From NCBI RefSeq assembly GCF_022844465.1, contig NZ_JALHLP010000009.1, positions 61,752-125,751 on the forward strand: a stretch of 64,000 nt of DNA, in the 5' to 3' direction. Position numbers and translations under genes: made by a program. This stretch comes from Bradyrhizobium sp. (lineage in GTDB: Bacteria > Pseudomonadota > Alphaproteobacteria > Rhizobiales > Xanthobacteraceae). This document shows, one piece after another, positions 24,880 through 34,360 of this stretch (position 1 is its first letter; every line of letters begins with the position of its first letter). The notes under the pieces are model-generated. The model was not told where the DNA came from. It made no database searches and saw only the letters and a program-made list of their open reading frames with translations.

Positions 24880-26268
24880 CTACTCCGCCGCCTTCGCCAC
24901 CGCATGCGGCCGATACCGGCTCGCCGGATGCGTTTCGCCCAACCGCGCCCGCCCGGCGCCGAACAGCTTCTCCCGCAGCGTGCCCGGCGCGTAGTCGCGC
25001 TTGTAGCGGCCGCGCCGGACAAGTTCCGGCACCAGCATGTCGGCGATATCCTCGAAATCGCCAGGCGAGGTGGCGAACGCGACATTGAGCCCGTCGACGT
25101 CGGTCTGCTCGAACCAGGCCTCGATGTCGTCGGCGACCTTTTCGGGGGTGCCGACCACGACCGGTCCGGCGCCGCCGATGCCGACATGCTCGACGACCTC
25201 GCGCACGGTCCAGACCCGGTCCGGGTCGGCGCGGGTGACGTTGTCGAGCGCGGTGCGCCCGGCGTCGTTCTGGACGTGGCGCACCTCCTGGTCGAGGTCG
25301 TAGGTTGAAAAGTCCACGCCGGTCCATCCCGACATCAGCGCCAGCGCGCCCTCCGGGTTGATGTGGCGGCGATAGTCGGCGTACTTGGCTTGAGCTTCCG
25401 CCTCGGTGCGTCCGAGAATGATGGTCATCATGCTGAACATCAGGATTTCAGCGGGGTTGCGGCCGTTTTCGCCTGCGAGCGCGCGGATCGCGGCCACCCG
25501 CGGCCCGATGATCTTGGCCGACGGGCCCGACATGAACACGCATTCGGCGTGCTGCGCGGCGAACTGCCGGCCGCGCGGCGAGGTGCCGGCCTGGTACAGC
25601 ACCGGCGTCCGCTGCGGCGACGGCTCGCTGAGGTGGATGGCGTTGAGCCGGTAGTTGGTCCCCTGGTGCTGGATGCGATGCACCTTGGAGGGATCGGCGA
25701 AGATCCCGCGCGCGCGGTCGCGCAGCACGGCGGCGTCCTCCCAGCTTCCCTCCCAGAGGCTGTAGACCAGCTCCATATATTCGTCGGCGATGTCGTAGCG
25801 GTCGTCATGCGCGGTCTGCTTGTCCTTGCCGGCGCCGCGCGCGGCGCTGTCGAGATAGCCGGTCACCACGTTCCAGCCGACGCGGCCTTCGGTGAGGTGA
25901 TCGAGCGTCGACATTCGCCGGGCGAACGGGTAGGGCGGCTCGAACGAAAGATTGCTGGTGACACCAAAGCCGAGATTCTGTGTGACCGCCGCCATCGCCG
26001 GGATCAGCATCAAGGGCTCGTTGGAGGGCGTCTGCGCGGCGTTGCGCAGCGCCGCGTCCGGGCTGCCGCCGTATACGTCATAGACGCCGAGCACGTCGGC
26101 GAGAAACAGCCCGTCGAACCGGCCGCGCTCCAGCGTCTTCGCCAGATCGATCCAGTAGGGCAGGCGGTAATAGTTCAGGGTGCGGTCGCGCGGATGGGTC
26201 CACAGCCCGGGCGACTGATGCGCCACGCAGTTCATGGCGAAGGCGTTGAGCCGGATCTGCTTTGGCAT
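24880..26268 (-). CDS. LLM-class flavin-dependent monooxygenase (NtaA/SnaA/DszA type)
   Basis: A 462-residue FMNH2-dependent monooxygenase of the luciferase-like TIM-barrel family. Motifs of the nitrilotriacetate monooxygenase branch are visible: TLERGRFDGLFLADVLGVYDVYGG, EPPYPFARRMSTLDHLTEGRVGWNVVTGYLDSAARG and YRLNAIHLSEPSPQRTPVLYQAGTSPRGRQFAA. Such enzymes oxidise aminopolycarboxylates, sulfonates or sulfides and need a separate flavin reductase, which is not encoded next door. The ATG at 26268 is chosen over 26358 because similarity begins there (MPKQIRLNAFAMNC). It is divergent from the M20 peptidase gene. Confidence 0.92.
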   Translation of the reverse strand: MPKQIRLNAFAMNCVAHQSPGLWTHPRDRTLNYYRLPYWIDLAKTLERGRFDGLFLADVLGVYDVYGGSPDAALRNAAQTPSNEPLMLIPAMAAVTQNLGFGVTSNLSFEPPYPFARRMSTLDHLTEGRVGWNVVTGYLDSAARGAGKDKQTAHDDRYDIADEYMELVYSLWEGSWEDAAVLRDRARGIFADPSKVHRIQHQGTNYRLNAIHLSEPSPQRTPVLYQAGTSPRGRQFAAQHAECVFMSGPSAKIIGPRVAAIRALAGENGRNPAEILMFSMMTIILGRTEAEAQAKYADYRRHINPEGALALMSGWTGVDFSTYDLDQEVRHVQNDAGRTALDNVTRADPDRVWTVREVVEHVGIGGAGPVVVGTPEKVADDIEAWFEQTDVDGLNVAFATSPGDFEDIADMLVPELVRRGRYKRDYAPGTLREKLFGAGRARLGETHPASRYRPHAVAKAAE

Positions 26269-26441
26269 GACGTGAAAGGCCCTGGATGCGCGTTGCATTG
26301 GCCCGGTCGTATGCCGGGCGGTTGCCTGAAATAGTTGCATTCCCGCCGGTTTAAGCAAAGCCCATTCGACAAGCCCGCACCGCTTCCAGCGGGCGGCCTA
26401 TCCGGATAAGTTGCCGCCCCACACAAGCGAAGGACAAGAAT

Positions 26442-27827
26442 ATGGCGACGAGAGCTGACGCGGTTGCGAGGGCACGCGAACATCTTCGCTCCGGCGCGTT
26501 TCTCGGTGAACTCGGCCGCCGGGTCGGCTACCGCACCGAGAGCCAGAATCCGGGAAGCGGTGAAGCGCTGCGCGCCTATCTGGTGGAGGAACTGCAGCCG
26601 GCCTTTGCCGAGCTGGATTTCTCGACCCGGCTGATTGAATCCCCGAGCGGCCGGGGCCCGTATTTGCTGGCGAGTTATCACGAGGATGCCGCGCTGCCGA
26701 CCGTCCTGACCTATGGCCATGGCGACGTCGTCGAAGGCATGGCCGGCCAATGGCGCGACAACCGCGACCCCTGGCAGGTCACGACCGCAGGCGAGCGCGT
26801 CTATGGCCGCGGCACCGCCGACAACAAGGGCCAGCACAGCATCAACCTGGCGGCGTTGCGGGCGGTGCGCGAGACCCGCGGCGGCAGACTCGGCTTCAAC
26901 GTGAAATTCATCGTCGAGACCGGCGAGGAAATCGGCTCGCCCGATTTGCGGCAGGTCTGCGAGGCGTTGCGCGACGAGTTGAAGGCCGATCTGTTTCTGG
27001 CCTCCGACGGACCGCGGCTTTCCGCCGATCGCCCCACCATCTTCCTCGGTTGCCGCGGCGGGCTGCGCATCCATCTCGACGTGGTCTTGCCCGACGGTGG
27101 GCATCATTCCGGCAATTGGGGCGGGGTGCTCGCCAATCCCGCGACCATCCTCGCCGGCGCGATCGCCACCCTGGTCGACCACCGCGGGCGCATCCTGCTC
27201 GATCAATTGAAGCCGCCGCGCATTTCCAACCAGGTCCGCGCCGCGCTTGGCGATGTGGAGATCAAGCCTTCGGCTGACGAGCCCGCACTTTCGGAGAACT
27301 GGGGCGAGCAGGGCCTGTCTGCCGCCGAGCGGCTCTACGCCTGGAACACGCTGGAAGTGCTGGCGATGTCGTCGGGCAATATCGCGCAGCCGGCCAATGC
27401 GATCCCGGGCGCGGCGCATGCCGTGCTGCAACTGCGGTTCGTGGTCGGCACCCGTGTTGAGCAGGTCGTTGACGCCGTGCGAACGCATCTGCACGGCAAC
27501 GGCTTTGCGATGGTGAAGGTCAGCGGCGGGCAAAGTTTTTCGGCGTCGCGTACCGACTTCGACAGCCCGTGGGTGAACTGGGCGGCGAATTCGATCCTGA
27601 AGACCACAGGCAAGGCACCGGCGATCCTGCCGAATTTCGGCGGTTCGCTGCCGAACGACGTGTTTTCGGAAGGGCTCGGACTGCCCACGATATGGGTGCC
27701 GCATTCCTATCCCGGCTGCTCGCAGCATGCGCCGGACGAACATATTCTGCTGCCGGTGACGGAAGAAGCGCTTGCCATCATGGCCGGCCTGTTTTGGGAT
27801 CTCGGCGAGACGCCGCGCCCGCGATAG
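26442..27827 (+). CDS. M20-family metallopeptidase / deacylase (ArgE/DapE-like)
   Basis: A 461-residue di-zinc amidohydrolase. The metal residues are in YGHGDVVEG near 85, GTADNKGQH near 125 and ETGEEIGS near 155 (catalytic Glu-Glu). The lid domain contains LDVVLPDGGHHSGNWGG, and a late His appears in PHSYPGCSQHAPDEH. Family members hydrolyse N-acyl amino acids, dipeptides or N-carbamoyl amino acids. No signal peptide is seen, so it is cytosolic. Its neighbours (a tripartite carboxylate transporter and LLM monooxygenases) suggest use of an imported amide, but this is inference. Confidence 0.9.
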   Translation: MATRADAVARAREHLRSGAFLGELGRRVGYRTESQNPGSGEALRAYLVEELQPAFAELDFSTRLIESPSGRGPYLLASYHEDAALPTVLTYGHGDVVEGMAGQWRDNRDPWQVTTAGERVYGRGTADNKGQHSINLAALRAVRETRGGRLGFNVKFIVETGEEIGSPDLRQVCEALRDELKADLFLASDGPRLSADRPTIFLGCRGGLRIHLDVVLPDGGHHSGNWGGVLANPATILAGAIATLVDHRGRILLDQLKPPRISNQVRAALGDVEIKPSADEPALSENWGEQGLSAAERLYAWNTLEVLAMSSGNIAQPANAIPGAAHAVLQLRFVVGTRVEQVVDAVRTHLHGNGFAMVKVSGGQSFSASRTDFDSPWVNWAANSILKTTGKAPAILPNFGGSLPNDVFSEGLGLPTIWVPHSYPGCSQHAPDEHILLPVTEEALAIMAGLFWDLGETPRPR

Positions 27828-27853
27828 AACGATTCCATCGCAAAGGGTTCCAG

Positions 27854-29362
27854 CTAGACCCCTTCGTCCAGCGCGACGATCTCCCGCTTCTTGCGCAGCG
27901 CCGGCAGCAGCGGCGCGACCAGCAGCGCCACCGCCAGCGCCAGGCAGACGGCCGAGATCGGCCGCTGCACGAAAGTCGTGAGGTCGCCTTGCGACAGGAT
28001 CAGCGATTTGCGCAAATTGTTCTCCAGCATCGGCCCCAGCACGAACGCCAGCACCAGCGGCGCCGGCTCATAGCCGAGCTTGCGCATGAAATAGCCGATC
28101 ACGCCGAACGCGATCATGACATAGACGTCGAACACGTTGTTGCTGGAGCAATAGACGCCGATGATGGTGAACAGGATGATCAGCGGGAACAGGACGTTGT
28201 AGGGCAGCTTGAGCAGCTGGACCCACATGCCGATCAGCGGCAGGTTCAGCACCAGCAGCATCAGGTTGCCGATATACATGCTGGCGACGATGCCCCAGAA
28301 CAGGCCGGGGTTCTGCGTGATCATCAGTGGACCGGGCTGCAGGCCGTGGATGACGAATGCGCCGAGCAACAGCGCCATCACCACATTGGGGGGAATGCCG
28401 AGCGTCATCAGCGGAATGAACGCGCCGCCGGCGGCGGCGTTGTTGGCGGCCTCCGGACCGGCGACGCCCTCGATGGCGCCGTGGCCGAACCGTTCGGGCG
28501 TGCGCGACAACCGCTTCTCCAGCGCATAGGAGGCGAATGACGAGATCACCGCGCCGCCGCCGGGAAGAATCCCGAGAAGGAAACCGAGCACGGTTCCGCG
28601 CGCGACCGGACCGGCGCTGGCTTTCCAGTCCGCCTTGCTCGGCAGCAGCTGGGTGATCCTGGCGTTGATGACGTCCCGCTTGATCACCTGTTCGGTGTTG
28701 ATCAGCACCTCGGCGATGCCGAACAGGCCCATCACCACGGGCACCAGTCCGATGCCGTCGATCAGTTCCAGCCGGCCGAATGTCAGCCGCGGTTGCGCCG
28801 TGATGCTGTCCAGCCCGATCAGGCCGAGCACGATCCCGATGCACGCCATCAGCAGCGCCTTGGCCATCGAGCCCTGGGTCAGGAAGGTCAGAACTACCAG
28901 CCCCAGCACCATCAGGCTGAAATATTCAGCCGGACCGAACGCGATTGCGACGCTCGCCAGCGATGGCGCGATCAGCATCAGCGCCACCAGCGCGAACGTG
29001 CCGGCGATGAAGGAGCCGAGCGCCGCCATGCCCAGCGCCGGGCCGGCGCGGCCCTGTTTCGCCATCTGATGGCCGTCGATGCAGGTGACGACGGAGGCGG
29101 CCTCGCCGGGAATGTTGACCAGGATCGCGGTGGTCGATCCGCCATACATCGAGCCGTAGTAGATTCCCGCCATCATGATGATGCCGGACTCCGGCGTCCC
29201 TGACAGCGTCACCGGAAGCAGCAGCGACATCGCCGAGATCGGGCCGATGCCCGGCAGCACGCCGACCAGCGTGCCGATGAAGACGCCGATGAAGCAGTAG
29301 AGCAGGTTGATCGGCAGCAGGGCGACGCCAAGCCCCTGAGCGACGTTGTAGAGGGTGTCCAT
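27854..29362 (-). CDS. Tripartite tricarboxylate transporter, large permease subunit (TctA)
   Basis: A 502-residue integral membrane protein with about twelve helices. The signature GVLPGIGPISAMSLLLPVTLSG is near residue 38, and YGSMYGGSTTAILVNIPGEAASVVTCIDGHQMAKQGRAGPAL follows at about 70. Both are diagnostic of TctA. It works with TctB and a periplasmic TctC/Bug binding protein as a secondary, ion-driven carboxylate importer. The start at 29362 lies 14 bases downstream of the tctB stop in the same operon. The substrate is set by the binding protein and is unknown. Confidence 0.95.
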   Translation of the reverse strand: MDTLYNVAQGLGVALLPINLLYCFIGVFIGTLVGVLPGIGPISAMSLLLPVTLSGTPESGIIMMAGIYYGSMYGGSTTAILVNIPGEAASVVTCIDGHQMAKQGRAGPALGMAALGSFIAGTFALVALMLIAPSLASVAIAFGPAEYFSLMVLGLVVLTFLTQGSMAKALLMACIGIVLGLIGLDSITAQPRLTFGRLELIDGIGLVPVVMGLFGIAEVLINTEQVIKRDVINARITQLLPSKADWKASAGPVARGTVLGFLLGILPGGGAVISSFASYALEKRLSRTPERFGHGAIEGVAGPEAANNAAAGGAFIPLMTLGIPPNVVMALLLGAFVIHGLQPGPLMITQNPGLFWGIVASMYIGNLMLLVLNLPLIGMWVQLLKLPYNVLFPLIILFTIIGVYCSSNNVFDVYVMIAFGVIGYFMRKLGYEPAPLVLAFVLGPMLENNLRKSLILSQGDLTTFVQRPISAVCLALAVALLVAPLLPALRKKREIVALDEGV

Positions 29363-29376
29363 TTCCAGAGGTCCAG

Positions 29377-29862
29377 TCAGCCGATTTCGAAGATGCCGGA
29401 CGGCAACTGGATCAGCAGCAGGCGCTTGAGCACCCACCATACCCCGAGCGGGGAAAGCAGCGCGATCGGGATCGCCAGCGACCAGCGCACCGGATCGATC
29501 GCGCGCAACAGCAGCAGCATCAGCGGAATGGTCGAGAGCAGGAAACCGAGCCTGTCCAGCGCCAGCGAGAACACGGTAAGGCCGGCGATGATAACCAGCG
29601 GCTTGGTCCAGCGCGCGTCTTTCCAGCGCGCGGCGAATGTCGGGCTGCCCTCGGTGATCGCGCCGATGATGATCGTGGCCGCGAACGCGCACATCAGGAT
29701 GCCTGTGTAGAACAGCACGTAGCCGGATCCGGGATCGTTGATGGTGCCGAGCTTGAGCTTGAGGCCCGACCAGACCACGAAAACGCCGAGCGCCAGGCCG
29801 ATCAGGCCGCCCCACAGCTCTGAATTGTTGAGACGGAGCTTTACGTTCTCAGGATCGTTCAT
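29377..29862 (-). CDS. Tripartite tricarboxylate transporter, small permease subunit (TctB)
   Basis: A 161-residue membrane protein with four predicted helices (LWGGLIGLALGVFVVWSGL, VLFYTGILMCAFAATIIIGAI, PLVIIAGLTVFSLALDRLGF and the LLLLRAIDPVRWSLAIPIALL region). Size and context fit the poorly conserved TctB subunit. It sits between the binding-protein gene and tctA, the usual order. Confidence 0.9.
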   Translation of the reverse strand: MNDPENVKLRLNNSELWGGLIGLALGVFVVWSGLKLKLGTINDPGSGYVLFYTGILMCAFAATIIIGAITEGSPTFAARWKDARWTKPLVIIAGLTVFSLALDRLGFLLSTIPLMLLLLRAIDPVRWSLAIPIALLSPLGVWWVLKRLLLIQLPSGIFEIG

Positions 29863-29949
29863 CGGGTTTTCTCGCGGCCTTTACCGGTCGTTGTGCTGCA
29901 TGGCAGCCAAGTGCGGGAGAACAAGTGCGGGAGAAGCTGGGTCCAGTGC

Positions 29950-29996
29950 GGACCCGAGCTGCTGCGGCGCCGCTGGAGCGGCGGCGCATCGGGTCC
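29950..29996 (-). promoter_or_regulatory. Large imperfect hairpin between tctC and tctB
   Basis: GGACCCGA (29950-29957) and TCGGGTCC (29989-29996) pair perfectly around an inner GC-rich stem (CCGC/GCGG). It lies in the 150-base gap downstream of the binding-protein gene, where such structures commonly stabilise the upstream mRNA or reduce read-through, giving more binding protein than permease. There is no U tract, so it is not a standard terminator. Confidence 0.5.
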
Positions 29997-30012
29997 CGGG
30001 CCTACGGGCGTC

Positions 30013-30984
30013 TCAGTTCGTCTTCTTCGCCAGCCCGAGCGCCTCGACCGTCTTGCGTTCGGAGTTGGTGACTTCGACAACGAACTTCTTGTAATCCTCT
30101 GTGCTCTTGTAGTTCGGCACCATGTCGAATTTCGCAAGCGTGGCGATCACGGCGGGATCCTCCAGCGCCTTCTTGAAGGCGTCGTGCAGCTTGGCCACGA
30201 TCTTCGGATCCATGCCCTTCGGACCCGCGATCCCGAACGGCGAGTCATAGACCATGGGGTAGCCGAGTTCCTTCAGCGTCGGCACGTTGGGGAAGTTCGG
30301 CGACCGCGCCGAGGTCCACACCATCAGCAGGCGCAGCTTTCCGGCGTCCACCAGCGGACGCCAGCCGGTCGAGTCGGCCTGCAGCATGGTGTGCTGGCCA
30401 AGCACCGCGGCGTTGGTTTCGGCGCCGCCCTTGAACGGCACCTGGGTCAGCTTGATGCCGGCCAGCGCCGCGATCTGCTCCATGCCGATGTGGAGCGACG
30501 TTCCGGCGCCCGGGGTCGCATAGGTCACCTTGCCGGGGTTCTGCTTGGCGAAATCGACGACGTCCTTCCAGGTCTTGAACGGCGATTCGGCTGATGTGGT
30601 GACGCCAAAGGTGTAGCCGGTGAGATGGACAATGTAGCTGAAGTCCTTGGCCGGATCCCACGACACTTCCTGCATCAACGGCAGCCGGAACACAGTGATC
30701 GGCATCTGCGCGATGGTGTATCCGTCGGGCTTGGCGGAGGCCGCCATGGTGGCCGGTCCGACCGTGCCGCCGCCGCCGGCCTTGTTGTCGATCGTAATCG
30801 GCTGTCCCAGGACCTTCGATGCGCTTTCAGCGATCGCGCGCATCGTGAGGTCGGTCGATCCTCCGGCCGGCCACGGCACGATCAGGGTGATCGGTTTGGT
30901 CGGATACTCCTGGGCGCCGGCGGCGGCTGATATCAGCATGCCGATGGCGGCGACGGCGATGGTCAATCGGCTAGGTCCGGACAT
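30013..30984 (-). CDS. Tripartite tricarboxylate transporter substrate-binding protein (Bug/TctC family)
   Basis: A 323-residue periplasmic binding protein with signal peptide (LTIAVAAIGMLISAAAGAQEYP). Bug-family marks: YPTKPITLIVPWPAGGSTDLTMRAIAESASK, VDNKAGGGGTVG-type NKAGGGGTVGPATMA, and YATPGAGTSLHIGMEQIAALAGIKLTQVPFKGGAE. The ATG at 30984 has AAGGGAG about 7 bases upstream and is preferred over 31008. It heads the tctC-tctB-tctA operon. These proteins bind small carboxylates or amides. Confidence 0.94.
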   Translation of the reverse strand: MSGPSRLTIAVAAIGMLISAAAGAQEYPTKPITLIVPWPAGGSTDLTMRAIAESASKVLGQPITIDNKAGGGGTVGPATMAASAKPDGYTIAQMPITVFRLPLMQEVSWDPAKDFSYIVHLTGYTFGVTTSAESPFKTWKDVVDFAKQNPGKVTYATPGAGTSLHIGMEQIAALAGIKLTQVPFKGGAETNAAVLGQHTMLQADSTGWRPLVDAGKLRLLMVWTSARSPNFPNVPTLKELGYPMVYDSPFGIAGPKGMDPKIVAKLHDAFKKALEDPAVIATLAKFDMVPNYKSTEDYKKFVVEVTNSERKTVEALGLAKKTN

Positions 30985-31291
30985 ATGAAGGCTCCCTTGT
31001 GGCCTCACCCACGGGAGGCACCTTGTTGTTGTTTCCTGGCCCCGATCATCCCTGAAATCGCCTGAGAAGAAAAGCCTATTGACCGCCGCGGGCCAGGGAA
31101 CTGCAGATGCGGCAACTGGTGTGTGGACGCGGTGGCCATGCGCGGATGGTTAACGGAGACCGTCCGTAGCAATGACCATGGCAGGTCGGAGGTCGCGGTG
31201 CCTTGCGATGCCCCGAGGTTCAGGCCATCATGGATCGACCGGTTCCATTTTCCTGCCAATGACGGCACGGCTGGAGTCCCCGCGGGAGACC
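30985..31291. other. 307-bp divergent control region between the tct operon and the hydrolase-ABC operon
   Basis: It carries the ribosome site of tctC at its left end and GGGAG at its right end, so it must hold both promoters. I see no confident promoter pair, operator palindrome, repeat or small gene in it. Confidence 0.4.
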
Positions 31292-31708
31292 ATGATTTCA
31301 GCTTCAACCGCAACCGACGCCGCGGTCATCGAGGCATTCGCCGGAATTCCGGCGCTGCTTGACCAGGCGCCGGCGCTGATCCAGCGCGGCCGGCTTCTCG
31401 ACTGCGAATGCCTGCTCGGGCCGGCGAGCCGGGCCTTTCACGCCTCGATCCGGCAGGGGCGGATCGTCGAGCTGGCGCCGGCGCCGGTGTTGATGCGCTC
31501 ATGGCGATTTTCCTATCGCGCGTCGGCCGCCGCCTGGGCGGAGTATTGGCGGCCCGTGCCGCGTCCCGGATTCCACGACCTGCTGGCCTTGACCAAGCGC
31601 GGGGAGGCGGTGCTGGAGGGGGACCTGCATCCGTTCATGGCCCATCTGCAGTACTTCAAGGATATGCTGGCACTGCCCCGACGCCATTTCGTAACGGCCG
31701 CAACATGA
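31292..31708 (+). CDS. Small SCP2-like protein (138 aa), first gene of hydrolase-ABC operon
   Basis: A soluble 138-residue protein with no signal peptide. The N-terminal half is helical (AVIEAFAGIPALLDQAPALIQRGR). The C-terminal half, RPGFHDLLALTKRGEAVLEGDLHPFMAHLQYFKDMLALPR, resembles the last helices of SCP2/sterol-carrier domains that cup hydrophobic ligands. The assignment is by pattern only. The start at 31292 follows GGGAG and is preferred over 31172. Its stop overlaps the next ATG in an ATGA (31705-31708), so the two proteins are translationally coupled and probably work together. Confidence 0.7.
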   Translation: MISASTATDAAVIEAFAGIPALLDQAPALIQRGRLLDCECLLGPASRAFHASIRQGRIVELAPAPVLMRSWRFSYRASAAAWAEYWRPVPRPGFHDLLALTKRGEAVLEGDLHPFMAHLQYFKDMLALPRRHFVTAAT

Positions 31709-32583
31709 GCGGCGTCATCGAGCCGATCACCGGTCGCTACGTCCACGTCGATGTCGGCGGCGAGATCTGTCGCATCTATTTCGAGGAGAACGGCGCGGGC
31801 ATCCCGCTGGTCTGCCTGCACACCGCGGGCTCCGACGGGCGGCAGTGGCGGCATCTGCTGGCCGATCAGGAGTTCGCCAGAAACTTCCGGATCATCGCCT
31901 TCGACATGCCCTGGCACGGCAAGTCGAATCCGCCGGCCGGCTGGGACGGCGCGGAATATCAACTGACGACGGCGCGCTATACGCAGACGATCCGCGCGTT
32001 CTGCCAGGCGCTTGCGCTGGACAAGCCGGTGGTGATGGGCTGTTCGATCGGCGGTCGCATCGTTCTCAACCTCGCGATCGACCACGCCTGCGAATTCCGG
32101 GCGCTGATCGGGCTGGAGGCGGCCGATTTCCAGGCGCCATGGTACGACACGGCCTGGCTAAATCGCCCCGACGTCCACGGCGGTGAAGTCTGCGCCGCGC
32201 TCGTGTCTGGACTGATCGCGCCGCAAAGCCCGGAAAATTCGCGGGCCGAGACTTTGTGGGCTTACAAACAGGGCGGACCGGGCGTATTCAAGGGCGACCT
32301 GTATTTTTATCGCGTCGACGGCGACCTGCGCGGCCGGGTCGAGCGTATCGACACCAGGATTTGCCCGCTCTTTCTGCTGACCGGCGAGTATGATTTTTCC
32401 TGCACGCCGGAAGACACCAAACGGACCGCTGGCGCGATCGGGGGCGCCCGTGTCACCATCATGGAGCAGCTCGGCCATTTTCCGATGAGTGAAAATCCCG
32501 AACAGTTTCGCCGCTACATTGCGCCGGTGCTCGGCGAGATTCTCGATCAATCCAGGCAAACCAAACGAGGAGTACCAGTATGA
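31705..32583 (+). CDS. Alpha/beta hydrolase coupled to an amino-acid ABC transporter operon
   Basis: A 292-residue serine hydrolase. VVMGCSIGGRI near residue 110 is the nucleophile elbow, LLTGEYDFSCT near 232 carries the acid and EQLGHFPMSE near 255 the His. HGKSNPP near 72 follows the usual HG oxyanion area. It overlaps both neighbours by ATGA junctions (31705-31708 and 32580-32583), an unusually tight linkage to the ABC binding-protein gene. It probably hydrolyses an ester or amide connected with the transported solute, on the cytoplasmic side since no export signal is visible. Confidence 0.88.
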   Translation: MSGVIEPITGRYVHVDVGGEICRIYFEENGAGIPLVCLHTAGSDGRQWRHLLADQEFARNFRIIAFDMPWHGKSNPPAGWDGAEYQLTTARYTQTIRAFCQALALDKPVVMGCSIGGRIVLNLAIDHACEFRALIGLEAADFQAPWYDTAWLNRPDVHGGEVCAALVSGLIAPQSPENSRAETLWAYKQGGPGVFKGDLYFYRVDGDLRGRVERIDTRICPLFLLTGEYDFSCTPEDTKRTAGAIGGARVTIMEQLGHFPMSENPEQFRRYIAPVLGEILDQSRQTKRGVPV

Positions 32584-33491
32584 AACGGATTCATCTGATC
32601 GGCTACGCGCTCGCCGCCGCGCTCTGCGCGGGCCAGGCGAACGCGCAGGAGCTCACCGGAACGCTGAAGAGCATCAAGGACACCGGCGCCATCACGCTCG
32701 GCTTCCGCGATTCGTCCATTCCGTTCTCCTATCTCGACGACAACCAGAAGCCGATCGGCTACGCCATGGACATCTGCTACAAGATCGTCGATGCCGTAAA
32801 GAAGGAATTGAAGCTGGAAAAACTCGAGGTCAAGCTCAATCCGGTAACGTCGTCGACGCGGATTCCGCTGCTCGCCAACGGCACCATCGACCTCGAATGC
32901 GGTTCCACCACCAATAACGTCGAGCGCCAGAAGCAGGTGGCCTACACCAACACCCACTTCCTGACCGCGAGCCGCTACGTCAGCAAGAAGGCGAGCAAGA
33001 TCAATTCGATCGACGATCTCAAGGGCAAGTCGGTGGTCTCGACCGCCGGCACCACCAACATCAAGCAGCTGACCGAGGCCAACGGGGCGCGCAATCTCAA
33101 CGTCAACATCATCCCGGCCAAGGATCACGCCGAGGCTTTCCTGATGGTCGAGACCGACCGCGCGGTGGCCTTTGTGATGGACGACATCCTGTTGGCGAGC
33201 CTGATCGCGGGATCGAAGTCGCCGGGCGACTACGTCATCTCCAAGGACGCGTTTTCCAAGCCCGAGCCTTACGGCATCATGCTGCGCAAGGATGACCCGG
33301 CGTTCAAGAAGGTGGTCGATGCCGCGACCGCGGCGGTCTTCACCGGCGGCGAAGGCCAGAAGATCTATGACAAATGGTTCACCCAGAAGATTCCGCCGAA
33401 GGGATTGAACCTGAACGTGCCGATCGGCGCCGAGCTGAAGAACCAGTTCGCCAAGCCGTCGGACTCGCCGGATCCGGATTTCTACAAGTAA
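32580..33491 (+). CDS. Polar amino-acid ABC transporter, periplasmic binding protein (GltI-like)
   Basis: A 303-residue binding protein with signal peptide (MKRIHLIGYALAAALCAGQANAQE). It has the glutamate/aspartate group features: ITLGFRDSSIPFSYLDDNQKPIGYAMDICYKIVDAV, NGTIDLECGSTTNNVERQKQVAYTNTHF and GKSVVSTAGTTNIKQL. It belongs to the family-3 solute-binding proteins. The permease and ATPase genes follow, although a 135-base gap separates it from the first permease gene. Likely ligands are acidic amino acids or analogues. Confidence 0.93.
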   Translation: MKRIHLIGYALAAALCAGQANAQELTGTLKSIKDTGAITLGFRDSSIPFSYLDDNQKPIGYAMDICYKIVDAVKKELKLEKLEVKLNPVTSSTRIPLLANGTIDLECGSTTNNVERQKQVAYTNTHFLTASRYVSKKASKINSIDDLKGKSVVSTAGTTNIKQLTEANGARNLNVNIIPAKDHAEAFLMVETDRAVAFVMDDILLASLIAGSKSPGDYVISKDAFSKPEPYGIMLRKDDPAFKKVVDAATAAVFTGGEGQKIYDKWFTQKIPPKGLNLNVPIGAELKNQFAKPSDSPDPDFYK

Positions 33492-33626
33492 GCCAGTCGC
33501 TGCAAGTCCGGCCATTCAACTTGAAGAATGGCCGGACATTTGCATAGGCGTTGGCTGCATGGGCGTTGGGGACCACTGGGGCGTTAGGACCACTGGCGTT
33601 ACCGGCGCGAGCGGGCGGGGTGCGGC

Positions 33627-34358
33627 GTGAACTACAACTGGAATTGGGGCATTTTCTTCGAGCCGGCCCCGAGCGGGACCGGCTCCTATCTCGACATGCT
33701 GCTGTCGGGACTGGCGCTGACCATCAAGACCGCGTTGCTGGCCTGGATCATCGCGCTGATCTTCGGGACCGTGATCGGCATCCTGCGCTCGCTGCCGTCG
33801 AAGACCGCATCCTGGATCGGGTTCGGCTACGTCGAGTTCTTTCGCAACATGCCGCTGTTGGTGCAGCTGTTTCTCTGGTTCTTCGTGCTGCCTGAGCTGT
33901 TGCCGCGCGCGGCGGGAATCTGGATGAAGCAGCTTCCCAATGCGCCGTTCTGGACGGCGGCGATCGGGGTGGGGCTGTTCATGTCGGCGCGGGTTGCCGT
34001 GCAATTGGCCGCGGGCATCGGTTCGCTGCCGCGCGGGCAGCAGCAGGCGGCGACCGCGCTTGGACTGACGACGGCGCAAGGCTATCGCTACGTGCTGCTG
34101 CCGATGGCGTTCCGCATCATCATGCCGCCGCTGACGTCTGAATTCCTCAACACCATCAAGAACACGTCGGTGGCGATCACCATCGGCCTGATCGAGCTGA
34201 CCGGCCAGGCGCGGGCGATGCAGGAGTTTTCGTTTCAGGTGTTCGAGGCCTTCACCGCCGCAACGGTGATGTACCTCCTGATCAACATCGTGGTCGTGAC
34301 CGGCATGCGCTTCCTCGAACGCGGCCTGGCGATCCCCGGCTACATTTCGGGGAAATAG
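33627..34358 (+). CDS. Polar amino-acid ABC transporter permease 1 (GltJ-like)
   Basis: A 243-residue inner-membrane permease of the HisMQ type with about five helices. RSLPSKTASW and YVEFFRNMPLLVQLFLWFF are the typical N-terminal block. GSLPRGQQQAATALGLTTAQGYRYVLLPMAFRIIMPPL is the EAA loop that contacts the ATPase. The start codon is GTG at 33627. The second permease gene begins 2 bases after its stop. Confidence 0.93.
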   Translation: MNYNWNWGIFFEPAPSGTGSYLDMLLSGLALTIKTALLAWIIALIFGTVIGILRSLPSKTASWIGFGYVEFFRNMPLLVQLFLWFFVLPELLPRAAGIWMKQLPNAPFWTAAIGVGLFMSARVAVQLAAGIGSLPRGQQQAATALGLTTAQGYRYVLLPMAFRIIMPPLTSEFLNTIKNTSVAITIGLIELTGQARAMQEFSFQVFEAFTAATVMYLLINIVVVTGMRFLERGLAIPGYISGK

Positions 34359-34360
34359 CC

